From positions 2,236,501 through 2,300,500 of the forward strand of contig BSDZ01000103.1 in the NCBI GenBank assembly GCA_030268105.1: a stretch of DNA of 64,000 nt, written 5' to 3'. Position numbers and translations under genes: made by a program. The stretch is from Volvox africanus (Eukaryota > Chlorophyta > Chlorophyceae > Chlamydomonadales > Volvocaceae). The notes below the pieces were generated by a model. The model did not search any database. It was not told the DNA's origin and saw only the letters and a program-made list of their open reading frames with translations. How positions within the stretch are numbered: position 1 is the stretch's first letter; each line of letters starts with the position of its first letter. Below, in pieces: positions 12,460-31,800 of the stretch.

Positions 12460-12934
12460 ATAAAGATATTTGGATAATATTGCTATTTCGCGTCTCCTTG
12501 CGATGCTGCCCAATGCGCTGCCCCATGTGCTGATGTACAGCAAAACGCGAAGCACCGTTCGGTTTCCGTACAATCTCAGCGTCGGACTGGATTGTTACCA
12601 GAGTCAGATACCTGAATGGATCGGCTGCATGCCTCCACACTCCACCAAAAGGTGGAATTTCCTCCACCTGCATCTCCATTGTGGACACCCACTTCTTCGG
12701 ACACCCACTTAAATAACATAATCTCATCCGTTATGTTTTGGATTTCTTGCTGGCGGGTGAAACCTCGGGCCCCAGATAGTTCCGTCGTCAACAAGGGAGA
12801 CCGCGTCTCAACCCCTGATGGGTTGAGCGAGTCGTGCCATTCTGACCGCGTGTTCTGCACGTTGCTGCCCCCCCACCCCGCCAGCCAGTGAACCCTCTGC
12901 CGTTGGACACTTGGGGTTAGCAGAGTCACGGTTG

Positions 12935-13179
12935 TCAGTTGTCTGGCTGCATGTATTCCTGGAAAAATATGCCCCGGTTCTTTGGTCGTGCCATCGCATA
13001 TGCTCGCTGGGCTATCAGGAAATTGGAGACAGGGGAGATGCTTTTAACCGCTGTTTCTAGTGCGTCATTGCCTAACATACTTTGAATCCTGCCACCTGTA
13101 AATCAGTTTCAGACATCAGTATCCGACTTAGGGTTGGACAAGTCCACCTTGATGTCCGCTTTGAAGCCCTACCCGCCAT
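12935..13179 (-). CDS. Small basic protein, 61 residues, family unknown
   Basis: Two exons, 13179-13148 and 13088-12935, splice in phase 2 across a 59-bp intron with GT and AG ends. The product starts MAGRASKRTSRIQSML, has a helix-like middle (DALETAVKSI) and ends RPKNRGIFFQEYMQPDN. It is Arg/Lys-rich near the start, as in short mitochondrial subunits or RNA-binding proteins, but I cannot name a family. Support is the intact spliced frame, coding-like composition and a TGTAA signal downstream. An alternative reading of the same region gives a short stretch FKADIKVDLSNPKSDTDV in another frame, so the 5' part could be different. Confidence 0.35.
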
Positions 13180-15084
13180 GATGCACGATGAAGGCACATG
13201 TGAGTTGTAATACGCAAATAGGATAATACAGCTTATCCATGCAACCAGCATTATGGCATTAAGATTGTATCGGACTATCGGTTACGTAACGATATCTGAC
13301 TTTTCTCTTATAGATAATGCATTACAAACCCATCCTCGCGAGAGCACAAACGGACGCACAGGCACGGCAGACCATCTCGATAAATTTATTTTGTGTCGCG
13401 ATGCATTGCTGCTTCCGACCTGCACTTCGCTCGTTTGCTTTCACTGCGTTCTCTGACACTGCCCTTTTCGTAGGCGACTAACACGTCATTTCCTTTTGTG
13501 AACCTGTTGTAAAGTGAATCTACTCAACGTTATTTGGACTCTAAAACGGAAACCGGGGAAACGGCGCAACTTCGTTCTGACGGCAACGAGCGATGGAAAG
13601 TGTTGTCGGTGTACGCGGTTCACGACTACAGCTTGCACATCGCCCCAACGGGTTAACTGCCTGACAGCGCCGCCGTCTGACATGGCTACCTTTCATTTCT
13701 CACCCCGTCACGTCGTCATCAATAATATGCGAATTGGATGGAGGTATTGGATGGAGGTCCCATTATTCCGGAGGATCTTTCGCTACCACGAGCTATCAGA
13801 AAACATATGCTGTATTACAACTCTGCAAACCATACAAGTCACACATAATACCAACTCCTTTCCTCTTTTCAAATGATTACACATCGCGTGTTGGGCAGCA
13901 GGAGGTTGACAGGTGTAACAAGGATCGTTTCTCCCGGACATCATCGCACACGCCCGTGAGAGAACTACTGTTCAATTTTATGGCACATGGAAGGCGCATG
14001 GAGAGATAAGCCCTTGGCGCCAGAAGTATGGTTCGGTCAGTCGGTCAAACCGAGGATTGACTTCTCCGTACAGGCTAGTCCGAAGCTCCGCTGCTTCTTT
14101 TCTCTTTTCCCCCTCTTTCTTCGTTTCGCGGGTAATCCTCCGAACATGAAATCGAGATAGTGCTCATGGTGTGACGCGACTCGCCGACGTCATCTCACTC
14201 CAGTAGCGCCAAAGGAAGCTGCCGGTAGAAAGCATTCTATTTTCCAGCTGCTAATCCATTACAGCATCCATTACAGCTACTATTTAATGAGACTCGCGCT
14301 CAGCCCACCCTTGACTAAATCTGATTCTATACCGATAACATCTGCCAGCTGCAACAACACATTCTAACACAACCTGGGGCCGAAAGCAAGGAAGGATCGC
14401 AACAACACTCGGAACCACGGATTTGCTCCCCCCTTGACAGCGAAAGGGGCGCATGGCGACAGATACGACCTTGGTCCCGCAGATTGAATCCGACCCACTT
14501 CGCCAGTTCCCGAGAGGCGCTTATTGCGAGATACATACCGCCGCCTCATTGCCGCAATTGCCCAACTTCAAAGGAGCAGATGCTTCGGCAAAGCCAAAGA
14601 TTTACAGTGTGTGCATCTTCCCCACCGTCGACTCGCAGGAGGGCGATTATGTCCTATTCGATTGCTGTACTCAATGCTGTGTTCTTCTACCTTCCCCCCC
14701 AAAAATGCTTGGGGAAAGCCTCATGCCCAAACATCTCCCAACGAATAACACTGAAGTATGGCGAGTCACAAAATGTTGCTTTAATATTGGCTTTCAGCGT
14801 ATCGAGAAAAAAAGTACCTGAGCAAGCCTTAAAGCTTCATTGGCGCGCATATGACTTAAAATCAAACCGCCACAATTACCATCATGTTTTCATCAAATCC
14901 CTGTACCAACTATTGCACAAACTTTAAGGCATACCTGCTACACTCCCGCAGCTGGGAGAGACAGCCACCCCCAACCGCACGCCAGCCAACGGACGCCAAC
15001 CGGCATACATAGAAAGCATACTGATAATCGCAGTAGTTGGCAACAACATGACACCAGAGCATTGTTGCTGCCATCCCCAGACCA
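13180..15084. other. Region without a supported gene
   Basis: Several open frames on both strands over 13514-14927 overlap each other with no recognisable motif. Short minus stretches with good splice donors exist, for example one ending in a GTATGT donor near 14530, and may be internal exons of the candidate gene that begins at 15408. I could not connect them. Confidence 0.3.
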
Positions 15085-15408
15085 TCACATGTCAATGTTA
15101 GTTTTAACGTCCTCCGTTGGCAAAGGCTTTGTGTTCACGAGGCTTGGATACGGCGGCGTCCAGGAGCCCTTGCGCTTTGCCGGCGCAGCAGGGGCTGCTG
15201 AGCTCGGTGGTCCACTTTGCCTGCTGTCCGGCGGCGCAGCTTGTGTCGCAGGGACCTTCACGCTTTCGGAGATCTTCCCGGAAGTGTCGACAGGAGGAGA
15301 AATGTTAGATCCCCCGGCCCGGACCATAACGGAGCGTGCCCGACATAATTGATTGTTGAAATGTAGACTCTGCTGGCGAATTCCCAGCACCGAAGAGCAA
15401 CCGACCAT
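15085..15408 (-). CDS. Candidate first exon of a plastid-targeted protein
   Basis: A minus frame starting MVGCSSVLGIRQQSL has the make-up of a chloroplast transit peptide: Ser, Arg and Gln rich, few acidic residues, and a possible cleavage site at MVRA. A Pro/Ser/Ala-rich segment follows, then SWTPPYPSL. The frame ends in a stop at 15085 unless a GTGAAC donor after PPYPSL (near 15139) is used to join further exons at lower coordinates. No domain is visible, so the protein is not identified. Confidence 0.3.
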   Translation of the reverse strand: MVGCSSVLGIRQQSLHFNNQLCRARSVMVRAGGSNISPPVDTSGKISESVKVPATQAAPPDSRQSGPPSSAAPAAPAKRKGSWTPPYPSLVNTKPLPTEDVKTNIDM

Positions 15409-15749
15409 GATAGTCGAGAGATAAATTTGTCGAGTCCACAAAACACTCTCAGGTGCGATAGAAAGCGTTCTGAATGTTTCGAGATAAGGACCAAAAGTGG
15501 CACGGCGTTAAGGGACTTCCTTCAGTATGGTTCGTATTTATAATATGTCCACAGTTTATTACTTAAATTTCGGCCTTGGTCAGCATATAATAGTATAATA
15601 TGATATTGTAGTTAATTTATGAGCGTATTTTAGACATGGTCAATTGTCGTTATGCCGTAGGCAAAACTTACGGCCTCGGCTTTGGAGCAACCCATGACAC
15701 CGGAAAAGTTCGTTACAGACTTGAAGTGAAATGAGCATTTTTGATCTTC

Positions 15750-15771
15750 TATATAATCATAGACTATATAA
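15750..15771 (+). promoter_or_regulatory. Two TATATAA elements upstream of the beta-amylase start
   Basis: TATATAA occurs at 15750-15756 and 15765-15771, just before the ATG at 15796. The second is only 25 nt from the start codon, so the first, or an upstream start site, would fit transcription better. Confidence 0.3.
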
Positions 15772-15795
15772 CCTCAACTCGGGTAAGATTACAAC

Positions 15796-22570
<6,775 letters not shown>

Positions 22571-23174
22571 TTGTTGGAGGTATGACCGACCCGCGGGTCA
22601 TCATCCATGCCATGCGGATCCGGGGATCAACCTCTGTTCTGTGATCAACCTCCGGCAGTTCCGTTATTGGCCGGCAGGAACTCGACTTGGCGGAGATCTT
22701 GCTAGTCACAAGCGGTTGGATCGCTGAGCTGCATAAGGCCCCCTGGATTGCGCCTCCGTCACCGACGGCGGCCTACCCACGGTACCTCCCTCTCCCCCGT
22801 TCCTCGGCCCTTCCGGACTTCGCCAATCGTCCCCCTCCTCCTCCTCCCCCTCCTCCCTCCCTTGTGCTGCGTTTGTTTGATTTAAAGGGGTTAGGCCATG
22901 ATTTGGGGGTGGAGGTGGGGGTGGGGAAGGGGGAAGGGGGAAGGGGGAAGGGGAGGGGGAAGAGGGAAGGGGAGGGGGAAGGGGCACTTTGCAGTTGGGG
23001 TTTGCGGGGGGCAGCGGTGGTGGTTTCCATGGTGGGTGGGTGGGCGTCGTTGGGTATTGGGGTCGTTGTTAGTTACGTGTTACCCGGTGCTGCTGCTGCC
23101 AGGGTGGCGTGTGCCATCCGTCATCGGGTACTTGGCTCGTAATTCGCTGCGCTGTACTGCACTGTGTGTGTGTG

Positions 23175-23179
23175 TGTAA
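23175..23179 (+). terminator. Possible polyadenylation signal TGTAA of the beta-amylase gene
   Basis: First clear plus-strand TGTAA downstream of the stop codon, about 605 nt away and directly behind a (TG)n run. Confidence 0.3.
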
Positions 23180-25796
23180 AATTGTGTTTGCGTGTGGGTG
23201 CACCATCCGCGTGCCTGTTTAGGCTCGTCGTAAGGCTCATCGGGGGTCGCTGAAGGAACACCTGGAGACGGAAACGGAAACGGAAACGGAAAGAAGCGCG
23301 TCCGTGGGGGGGGCCAGTTTGTCTTTGTCTTTGGTTGCTCGACGTTAAGAAGAAAGAACATCCTTCTCTCCCTTAAGTGCTTCTAGATTATTTGTACGGC
23401 ATTCCGTCTTCGTCTTGCGTCATCACATCAACGGTCGTGTTGACCGTTTCGATGTCTGTGTGTGTCTGTGCGTGTGCGTGTGCGTGTGTGTGTGTGTGTG
23501 TGTATTCCCTCGTCGGTCCCTCTCCCACGTTCCGGGCGGGAGGGAGGAGGAGGTTCGTAGCCCCTTTCCCGTTCGGGTCGTGAGCGTGCGCCAATCTTGG
23601 CAGCGTGCGCGCCCCGTGCATGGCTTCCGTACGACGCCTTTGCCGCACCGTACGGCAGGGCCGTGTAGGACCAGCATTGCAGGCAGGCAAGGTAGGCAGG
23701 TGGGCGGTAGATGGGGTACGGATACGATTTGCACCGCACCCTGTCTGTTGCTAAATATCGTCTCTGCCATAGCCGAGTGCCTTTTGTGAGAACTGCCGGC
23801 CTCGAGTAGTGGAGTGGGGGTATCTTTGCTTGTTTTGTGGAATAGAGTCTCGCTGCAAGCCTCTTCTTGTAGGGGCTCTCTTGGTCATTACTCCTACCCT
23901 TTTGCCTGGAACTCTTTCCCACTGACTCCCCTCAAGGGGGGGGGGAGGTGCTTCGCCGTTCGGCTGCTGAGTCAGACCAACCGCGATTGTAGTTGGCATT
24001 TTGATGCTGACGGACGAACGACCCGGTGCAGTGGGCAGTGGGCAACAGAGGCACCCCCAGTAGCAGCAGCAGCAGCAGCCCACTGCTTTGTGGGCTGAGC
24101 TTTTATGCTTTGATAGGCTTCCCAGCTTATTGTGCAACCGTGTTTTAGCTTGTTGCCGTACAGTACGGTGCGGCAAGGCGGTGTTGGACAATATGCGAAG
24201 CGTACAATCAACCACACCAGTGGCGATGCCTGTGATGGCGGAGGGTAGGGTGGGGTGGGGTGGAGGTTATGCACATGTTATTTCCCTTTGGCTGGAGTGG
24301 GGGGACGCAGAGGGCAGTACAGGCGTCTCTCGGTACGAGCGTCCGCTTATGTAGGTAGTGATGGAAAACGTAATCACTACCATCATCACCATCATCATCA
24401 TCACCATTATCATCATGGTGGTGGTGGTGGTGGTGGGAGGGAGGGAGGGAGGGACATGTGCTGTGTTCGCAGCGGTGCAAGGTCATTCGCTGTTACCCAC
24501 CCGCCACATGATAAGCGATCCCATGTTGGGCCCCGGCTGCTGCCTCTTTGGGCCGCTGATGCGGAACAGGGACCCGGAGAGTGGGGAGATGGTAGTGGGA
24601 GATGAATACACTTGTGTTTTGGGGACGAGCAACAAGTGGGGGTGTCCTTAAGAACCTTCCCGGTATTCACTGAGCCCTGACTGGGCGGAAGGGGCTGAAG
24701 GGGCGGCTCATTCACCAGCCTGTGTTGTCACCAGACCTACCTTAGGTTCTGCCCCTTCTATCCCTTCCCCTCCTCCTCCCATCATTTGCTAGGTTTGATT
24801 TCTTTTCATTGGCATTCGCGCATCCTCATCACCGCTCCTCTGCGCCCAGTGCTGGCAGGAGGGGTTCTGTCAATCGTACGCTGATAAGACAGCCTGCTGT
24901 GGAATCGAGTAATACGACATATAACAAAACACACAAACACAAATAGACAAAAAGGTCCTTCAATCCCAGTGGCGCCGTTTTGGGTGCCTTCTGCCGTACT
25001 GTGACATCTGCTGGCGATTAGGCTCTGGGGGGAATGGAGCCTATTGATACCGTCCCCCCCGGGACCGTTAGCTGGTGCGGCCGGCAGGCAGGCGGGGGGC
25101 TGGGCGCTGACGATTGCGGTCGGGACTCTTTTTCAATTTTCAATTTTGGTCTTTCATTAAAACCTGGTGCTAAAGAACCGGTTGGTGGCGCAGTGACGTT
25201 TTGGGACACCTTTGCGGGCTGGAGGCGAGATGAGATGAGACGAGGCCTTTAATGCCGCGACAGACGTTGGTTAGCCAGCAGCAGCAGCAGCAGCAGCAGC
25301 AACAGCTCTCTCCCCCCCTTCTGATGTGGGAGTCTCCAGCAATGTGCATGTAGGCCAAGATGGAGCTGAAGTCCCTTCCCACCATCACTTGTGCGCGCGT
25401 CTGTGAGTCTGCTTGTCTTTGTGTTGCACCACACATTGCTGGAGAGGTTTTCTGCTGTAAGGTACCCAATGACGCCATGCGGTGGATTTTGAGCTGCTGG
25501 AAGCTTCATGATTGATTGTGCTCTATTATAATTCTGACAGACGTAGCGAGGGGAAAGAAAGAAGACGATGATGAGATGATGATGAGCTGGTGGGGGGGGG
25601 TCTGAAAGTGGTAACGATCGAAATGCGAAGGGAATAATCCTTTGAAGCGTTTGTAAATTTATGGAGATGGAATAGGGAAATGAGGAACTGGTGCCGGTGC
25701 AGGTGCAATGCACAGAGCAGCAATGCTTCTGCAAACACGAGACGAGTATGTGCTGCCCGCAGCGGCTTCTTTAATCTTTTTGAATGTGCATTTGGT

Positions 25797-25842
25797 GGGG
25801 GTGGAGGTGGAGGTGGAGGTGGAGGTGGAGGTGGAGGTGGAG
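25797..25842 (+). repeat. (GGTGGA)n hexamer repeat
   Basis: About seven or eight tandem copies; intergenic. Confidence 0.85.
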
Positions 25843-27439
25843 AGGGGTCTGGATTGGGGGGTTTTATTGTTCGAATGGTGCAGTACCTGTGGCTGTTGCA
25901 CACATACATACGGTACGGCACCTGAGATGGAAGCGGCGGCAGGTAGGTATGAATGTTTGCATGTACGTATGGCATTACGTATTTATATCTAACTCATCCC
26001 TCCCCAACCCCCCCTCATGGGGAGTGCATCTGCCGATGCTGCTTGGATGGATTGCGTACGAGAAGCGAGCGAAGTTTGTACGGAAGTTTGTACGAATGTT
26101 TTTTTAAATTTAGGGTTTATGCGACTTCGTCAATACATGATTGTGGAGGTAACTGTACATCTTGTTCGTTTGATGGTGAGCCGTGGCAGAAGCGGAGCCC
26201 GCAACGTACGTCTCAGCCTCTGTCTCATGGATGCCATCTGTTATTGTGGATGAATGTCCACATGTGAATTCCAAAGACGCTGGAGCTTTGCAACATATAT
26301 GGGTGAGGAAGACTTGACGACGTCGGAAATCTGCATCTTATGTAAAGGCAAAACTGGTTGTGGGCAAGCCGAGGGGGTGGCGGCGGCGGCTCCCGAGTGT
26401 TGCTTCCGATCACTGGGCGGGTGGAGATGATGGTGGTGCTGGAGGTCGTTACTGCCTCCGTGACCGCCCTCACCGATACCACCCCCACTGACGCCTTCCC
26501 GCCCACTGACGCCGCTTTGCGCCCGGCTCCTGGCAAATCGCTCCATTTACTCTCGCTTGGTCTCCCTCCCCCTTGATGTACGACATCCCCTGAAAATTAG
26601 AGACGAAGGTTCAGATTGAAACAGTCAGTAGTAAGTAAAGATATGTTCACGACAGGAAGTCGTATGTATGTATGTATACGGCATACTTATGTATACATAT
26701 GACTAAGCGCCTGTATGTGTCCGTGACGAAGGTGAGTTTTTGGGTTCCATTCGTACTTTTAGTGGTGCAGTTGTGCTCTTGGTGAGAGGTGGGTTCTGGA
26801 GCGTCGCGAAATCGTAATATCGTACATCTGCTGTATATTTGAAATGCGGATGTGCGGAATGAGATATAACCGTGTAAGTCGACGTGACGTAGTGTATGTG
26901 CTGCCGTACGTGTTGGTGATATGACAAAGCGCGCATTAAGCGAGATTTCCTAAATTTTAAAGTATTGGTGTACATGTACATGTAAATATATAGATGTAAT
27001 ATCTATGAAAGATGGTGTGTTATTCACAACATGTGAGCTTACTTGGTTATTGACATAGGCAGACCAGGCCAGGCACACCAGCCACCACCGCATCCTCTCT
27101 TCGCGCGTGTCTCCGAGGATATCCGCCCCCCCCTCCAGACCTTGCAAGTACTAACCCTAAGTACCCAAGGTGAGTAAATAATTAACATTTCAGCTAAAAA
27201 GTGGTCACATCAAATGGTCATTTATGCCCACAAACCATCCAAAACCCTCTTATTTGGTAGTTCACGCTAACCGACCCGCACTGAGGTCCGCTACGTGACT
27301 AAGTGCTGGAAGGGACCTGATGGAGAGAAATAGACCCATGGGTCACGACGACGGAAAAGGCGCGTGCCCCGCCGTCGGAGTTTTGTTTCCTCCACACTAG
27401 GGCAGTTGACACGTACGGCAGTTGACTTTTGACTTTCCG

Positions 27440-27790
27440 TTGGGGAATCTCATGATGATATTATACAGGATATTCAATCCCGATAAAGACGGATTAACTA
27501 AAATTGATCATGTCAACGAAATGCTGAGCCCAATAACCCAATTCTTCAATAAGCTTAGGATTTTTGATAGCTGTTTTTCGTTCAATTTTTCCTATTAAGG
27601 ATCGGCAAAACCACAGATTTATCCTGGGAAAAATGACCTGCACCTTTATATTGGAAATATCTGGAATTTTTGTCCTATGAAGTTCAGGAAAGCCTAAAAG
27701 AATATGCAATAAAGTTCCGTCCTATAAAACTTGCCTCAATACCAGAAAAGCTCAATAAAGATTGACTTTTAGATGACCCATCGTAACGTG
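27440..27790. other. AT-rich patch, possibly organelle-derived
   Basis: About 350 bp much richer in A and T than its surroundings. The minus strand holds a 71-residue open frame (27494-27709) rich in Ile, Lys, Asn and Phe, with IKNPKLIEELGYW, and a second open stretch in another frame just upstream. The composition resembles plastid or mitochondrial coding DNA of green algae. I do not recognise a gene. Confidence 0.3.
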
Positions 27791-28552
27791 AGTGTTTTTC
27801 CCCACCTACTTTCCATAGGCATGCATGCATGGACGCATGCGGCGGGCCGAGCGCCCTCAGCCGAGTCACATAAAACATACAGATATTTTTTCTATATATT
27901 TATGTTATCTAGGGCGGACAGAATTTGCGCGCGCTTTTAAGCAGCATGCTCACGTTTGCGACAATCAATAACTGCTGCAACGTGGTAATCGGCGGCGGCG
28001 GCGCCGTAAGTGGCATCCCCATTGTTTGGGGAATAAAGGCATCTACACAGCCTAAAAATAAAATGCAACAACGAAACGCAATAAAATAGGTTTAGGTATT
28101 TCTCCCATCACATCCTATCGTTATCGATTCAGTTCTGCGAGGTCTTTGGTAAAGCAGCTAAACCCGTAGGGAGGAGCAGGCCAGCGCGCAAACGAACGAG
28201 CGAACAAAACGTGCGACATTACGAGAATTCAGGAGTTCCCATCCTGTTGTGCGGAGAGAGGGACGGAGCGCCACCCTGCCCTCGGACTTGCGCGCGCACG
28301 AGTAGCTCTGAAATGTTTACGTCTTTCCGGTAATAGAGACGAGCAAGCTACCCTGCTAAAACCATTTTGTGCAATTTATTGCCACAAATAGACAACCTGC
28401 CTTCTTCGGAGGTCTTCGGAGGCCTTTGAAGAAAGTGAGAGGTGGAGGCCTCTAGGGATCGGGTTTTGCGTCGGTAGGCGTCGTACTTCGACCTCTCTGA
28501 CCGGGCTTGGCTGCGGCTGCGGCTCCGACTGCTGCGGTGGCGGGTGGCGGGT

Positions 28553-28607
28553 GGGGTTTGGGGTTTGGGGTTCGGGGTTTGGGGTTTGGGGTTTGGGGTT
28601 TGGGGGG
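28553..28607 (+). repeat. Telomere-like GGGGTTT repeat
   Basis: Seven near-perfect copies of GGGGTTT (one has GGGGTTC), ending about 260 bp before the start codon of the G8/ShKT gene. Runs of four G separated by three bases can form G-quadruplexes. Confidence 0.85.
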
Positions 28608-28864
28608 TGGCGTCGGGACGCGGACCATGCTGCATACACAGGCTCCAGCAGGTGCTGCAGACAGACTGACAGACTGACACGAAGACTGACAGACTGACAC
28701 GAATTATCAATATATCAATTTTGCGATTTAAGCGTTGTTTGCGCTTCTTCTTCTTCTTCTTCATCACCCTTAGAGGTTTCTTCAGCGTTGGCGACCCCAC
28801 AAAGCACACACATACACGGGCCGCTACTCACCCCACCGTCGTCCACCACAGGCCGTCGCTAATA

Positions 28865-31800
28865 ATGCGGGCGACCGGGTTTATGGTTGCTCCGCTGTTA
28901 TTGATTCTGGTGATCACAAACTGTACGACACTGGCGGATCCGAATCTGGATCCGGGAGGTGGCGCCCGCTGGCAGCGACTTCGGCGTCGCCAGCTAATGG
29001 CGCCGGCGGCGACGTCGACCCCACCCCCACCGCCGCAGCCGCAGCCTGCTCACGTGGAGGAAGCTGCCGTACCAGGCCCGCCTAAACCACGTCAAACAAC
29101 CGTCAACCGTCAACAACCAACGCCGACTTCTCGCAGCACAAACCCTATCCCTTCGTCCCCTTTGCTTCCCCTTTTTACCCGCTCCGCTTCGGCAGCTGCT
29201 ACAGCAGCAGGGCCCGCGGACCACAACGCCGCCACCAGCAATGCCGCCTCCAGCAACGCCGTGGTCAACGTCAGGGAGACGAGCGGTATGCGAGCAAAAA
29301 ACACAACTGCTTCAACGGCAGTGACGGCGGTGCCGACGCCGCAGCCCCAACCGACCGCCACAACTGACCGCCAGCGCCCACCGCCACCACCAGCGGCGTC
29401 GGCGTCGGCGTCGGCGTCAGTCGCTCTGTCCCCGCAACTCCCGCAGCAACTAAATCAACTCCAAACGGTCAACCGATCCTTTAACACCTCTATTGCGCCG
29501 TCCCCTTCTCCGAGCTCCAAAATCACAGCGTCCGCTGCGCCCCACCTCCCCATCCTGTTTGCCAGCAATGTCGTTGGCGGCGTCAGTGCTTCAAAGTCTC
29601 CACCGCCGCCGCCGTCGCCGCCGTCTGCGGGCAATAGTGCCTCCAAACCCAGCGCCGCCGAGCCAACCGCGATGTCGCCTCTTTCCTCCGCGTCCTCATC
29701 CTGGTCTTTCTCATCACCCCCAGTCCTTCCCACCCCCCTGTCCCCAGACCCGCAAACCCACCAACCGCTGGGACCCGGCCCCGCCCCCAGCTCCGGAGAC
29801 ACGGGTGTGTTTAACCCCCGCCGTACAACGTGCTGGGTTTCGCCCCGCGACTACCCGCAGAGGGAGTGTGTCCCATGGGTTAATAATTGCCGGGTGCCCA
29901 ATGTGTCGGAGGTGGAGTCGTGCATGATGTGCAGCAGGGGTAAGCGGTTGGAGCTTTGCAGTTATATGCGTTCATTAGTTATATAAGTAGTTGAAACATT
30001 AACTGAAGCGTACGACGCACGTGTTGAAGAGTCCTGATTGTTGAAAAGTCCAGCCGCACCGCGGGATGGGGAAGATGTTGAAAGAGGAGGTGCGGAAAAG
30101 TTGAAAAACTAGGACCACCACGTTTTGCCGTTCTCCCATCCCCGACCTTGGGTTCCCGCGCGGTACGATACACATCATGATGCAGGATGGGGCACGTACG
30201 ACAGTGAGGAGGAGTGTTTGTCGGCCGGCGGTTTCTCCCCCGCAGCAGCGGGTATTGACCCCTTCACCTACCCGGCGCCCGCTGCCTCGCCCAACGTGTG
30301 TGATTACAACTCCGGCAGCAGAGCCAGGTGGGTGTTGGGAGAGGGGAGGGGAGGAAAGGCAGGCTGTGTGTCTGTGTGTCTGCATGTGTATTGCCGTACG
30401 TGTGTTTTGTGTATGTCTAATTTCTATTTATGTCTTTTAAGTGTGCGTTCGTTTAAGAAAGGAAGAGGGGAAATAGGGGATTCTAAGCCGCAGAGCAGCA
30501 CTGCAGCGAAAAAGAGTGATGAACAAACATTGTTATGCACACGGCGCATCACGCAGAGCCCATATTACATATTACATGGTGGTGGTGGTGGTGGTGGTGT
30601 TTGTTCACATGCCGCAGGATAATAGAACTACCAACACCCACACCCAAACTTACGATTACCGCTTGGTACGGCATCAACGACTCTCCCCTCCGGCTTCCCC
30701 CTTTCCCCCTTCGGCGAAACACAGGTCCCCCTCCAGCCCCTGCCCCCACATGCTTCCCGACGTGACGTTGTGGGAGTCGCCCTCCACCTGGCCCGTGTCC
30801 CTCGGCTACCTGGGCCGCGCACCGTCCCCTGGGTCAGTGGTGGTGCTGCCCCCCAACACACGTGTCATGATTACGGGATGCTCATTCGCAACAGCTGCCG
30901 GCGGGGAAGTGGCGGGAAGCAATGTCTTCGCGTCATTGAGAATACCTGCCAGCTCTGAGGTACGGATATGTACGGCAACATGTCAGGGAGTGTAAAGATA
31001 CGTACTGTGTTTTCAAATACATGTATGGATTTGTAAGGGGTTCAACGGAGGATACGGATTGTGTGTGAGACAAGGTGTGTCTTTCTGTCGTACAGATGTA
31101 TCCGTGATACCTTCCTTGACCCCTTAACTTCTATCTTCTTCCGTTTTCTACCGTTTTCCGTTTTCAGCTCATCTTTGATGACGCGTCCATTCACCTGGTG
31201 GTTGGGGCGATCTACGTGTACGGCAGGTTGCGTGTGGGGGGAGAGGGGTGTCGCGTGGCGGCTCCCATAACCCTGACCTTCCAACCGTCAGCAGGTACGG
31301 CAGGAAGGGAGTACGAGTCTTGTTTGTTCTCTGTTCGTGCTCTGGGTATGCAAAGAAACATTGCGCCGAGCGGCCGAGATGGGCGAAAGGGGGAACGCCC
31401 CAACCATGTCAGTTGTCAGTTGTCAGTTGTCAGTTGCCAGCCACAGACCACGGCGGCGCTCTCCTCGTTGGAACGTGTTGGTATTGCCTAAATTAGAAAC
31501 TCTGGCGCGATGATGGCTACATCTCGCGCCTCAATAAAGAAGGGCAGTTAAAATTCAGAAATTAGAAAATTGCGGACCGTTTGTTTATTTGCTCACTGAT
31601 CCAACCGAATTACAACTGACACACGCTAACTAACCCACCCAAATACGAGTACGGATTTCTGTTGTGACTCCTCACTCCACCTCACCTCACCATGTCTCAC
31701 TCCATACACGTGCGCCGTAGAGTTCCCGTGCCCAGTTTCCGTTGCTTGTCGTACCAATCCTTCCCTGGAGCCAGTTCGTTGCTGATGTTGTTGGTCTTCC

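Larger units (their letters stand above)
22571..28864. other. 6.3-kb intergenic region rich in simple repeats
   Basis: No gene could be supported. It holds G-rich (GGGGGAA)n at about 22908-22985, (GT)n near 23160 and 23460-23505, (ATC)n and (GGT)n at 24380-24435, (GCA)n at 25277-25300, (GGAGGT)n at 25797-25842, an AT-rich patch at about 27440-27790 and a GGGGTTT repeat near 28553. Open frames across it are translations of these repeats or lack motifs. The octamer GTACGGCA/TGCCGTAC is frequent here. Confidence 0.5.

Noticed and set aside
12455..12727. Minus-strand frame with VEEIPPFGGVWRHAADPF
   Set aside because: Looks partly coding, but lies between the stop of the 61-residue gene and its TGTAA signal, so it is more likely 3' UTR.
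23223..23346. Possible extra terminal exon of the beta-amylase (reads ARRKAHRGSLKEHLE)
   Set aside because: It has an AG acceptor, but exon 10 already ends in a stop, and joining requires an unsupported donor inside exon 10. It would also be built partly from a GGAAAC repeat.
24413..24437. His- or Val-rich open frames around (CAT)n and (GGT)n
   Set aside because: Pure microsatellite translations without a gene context.
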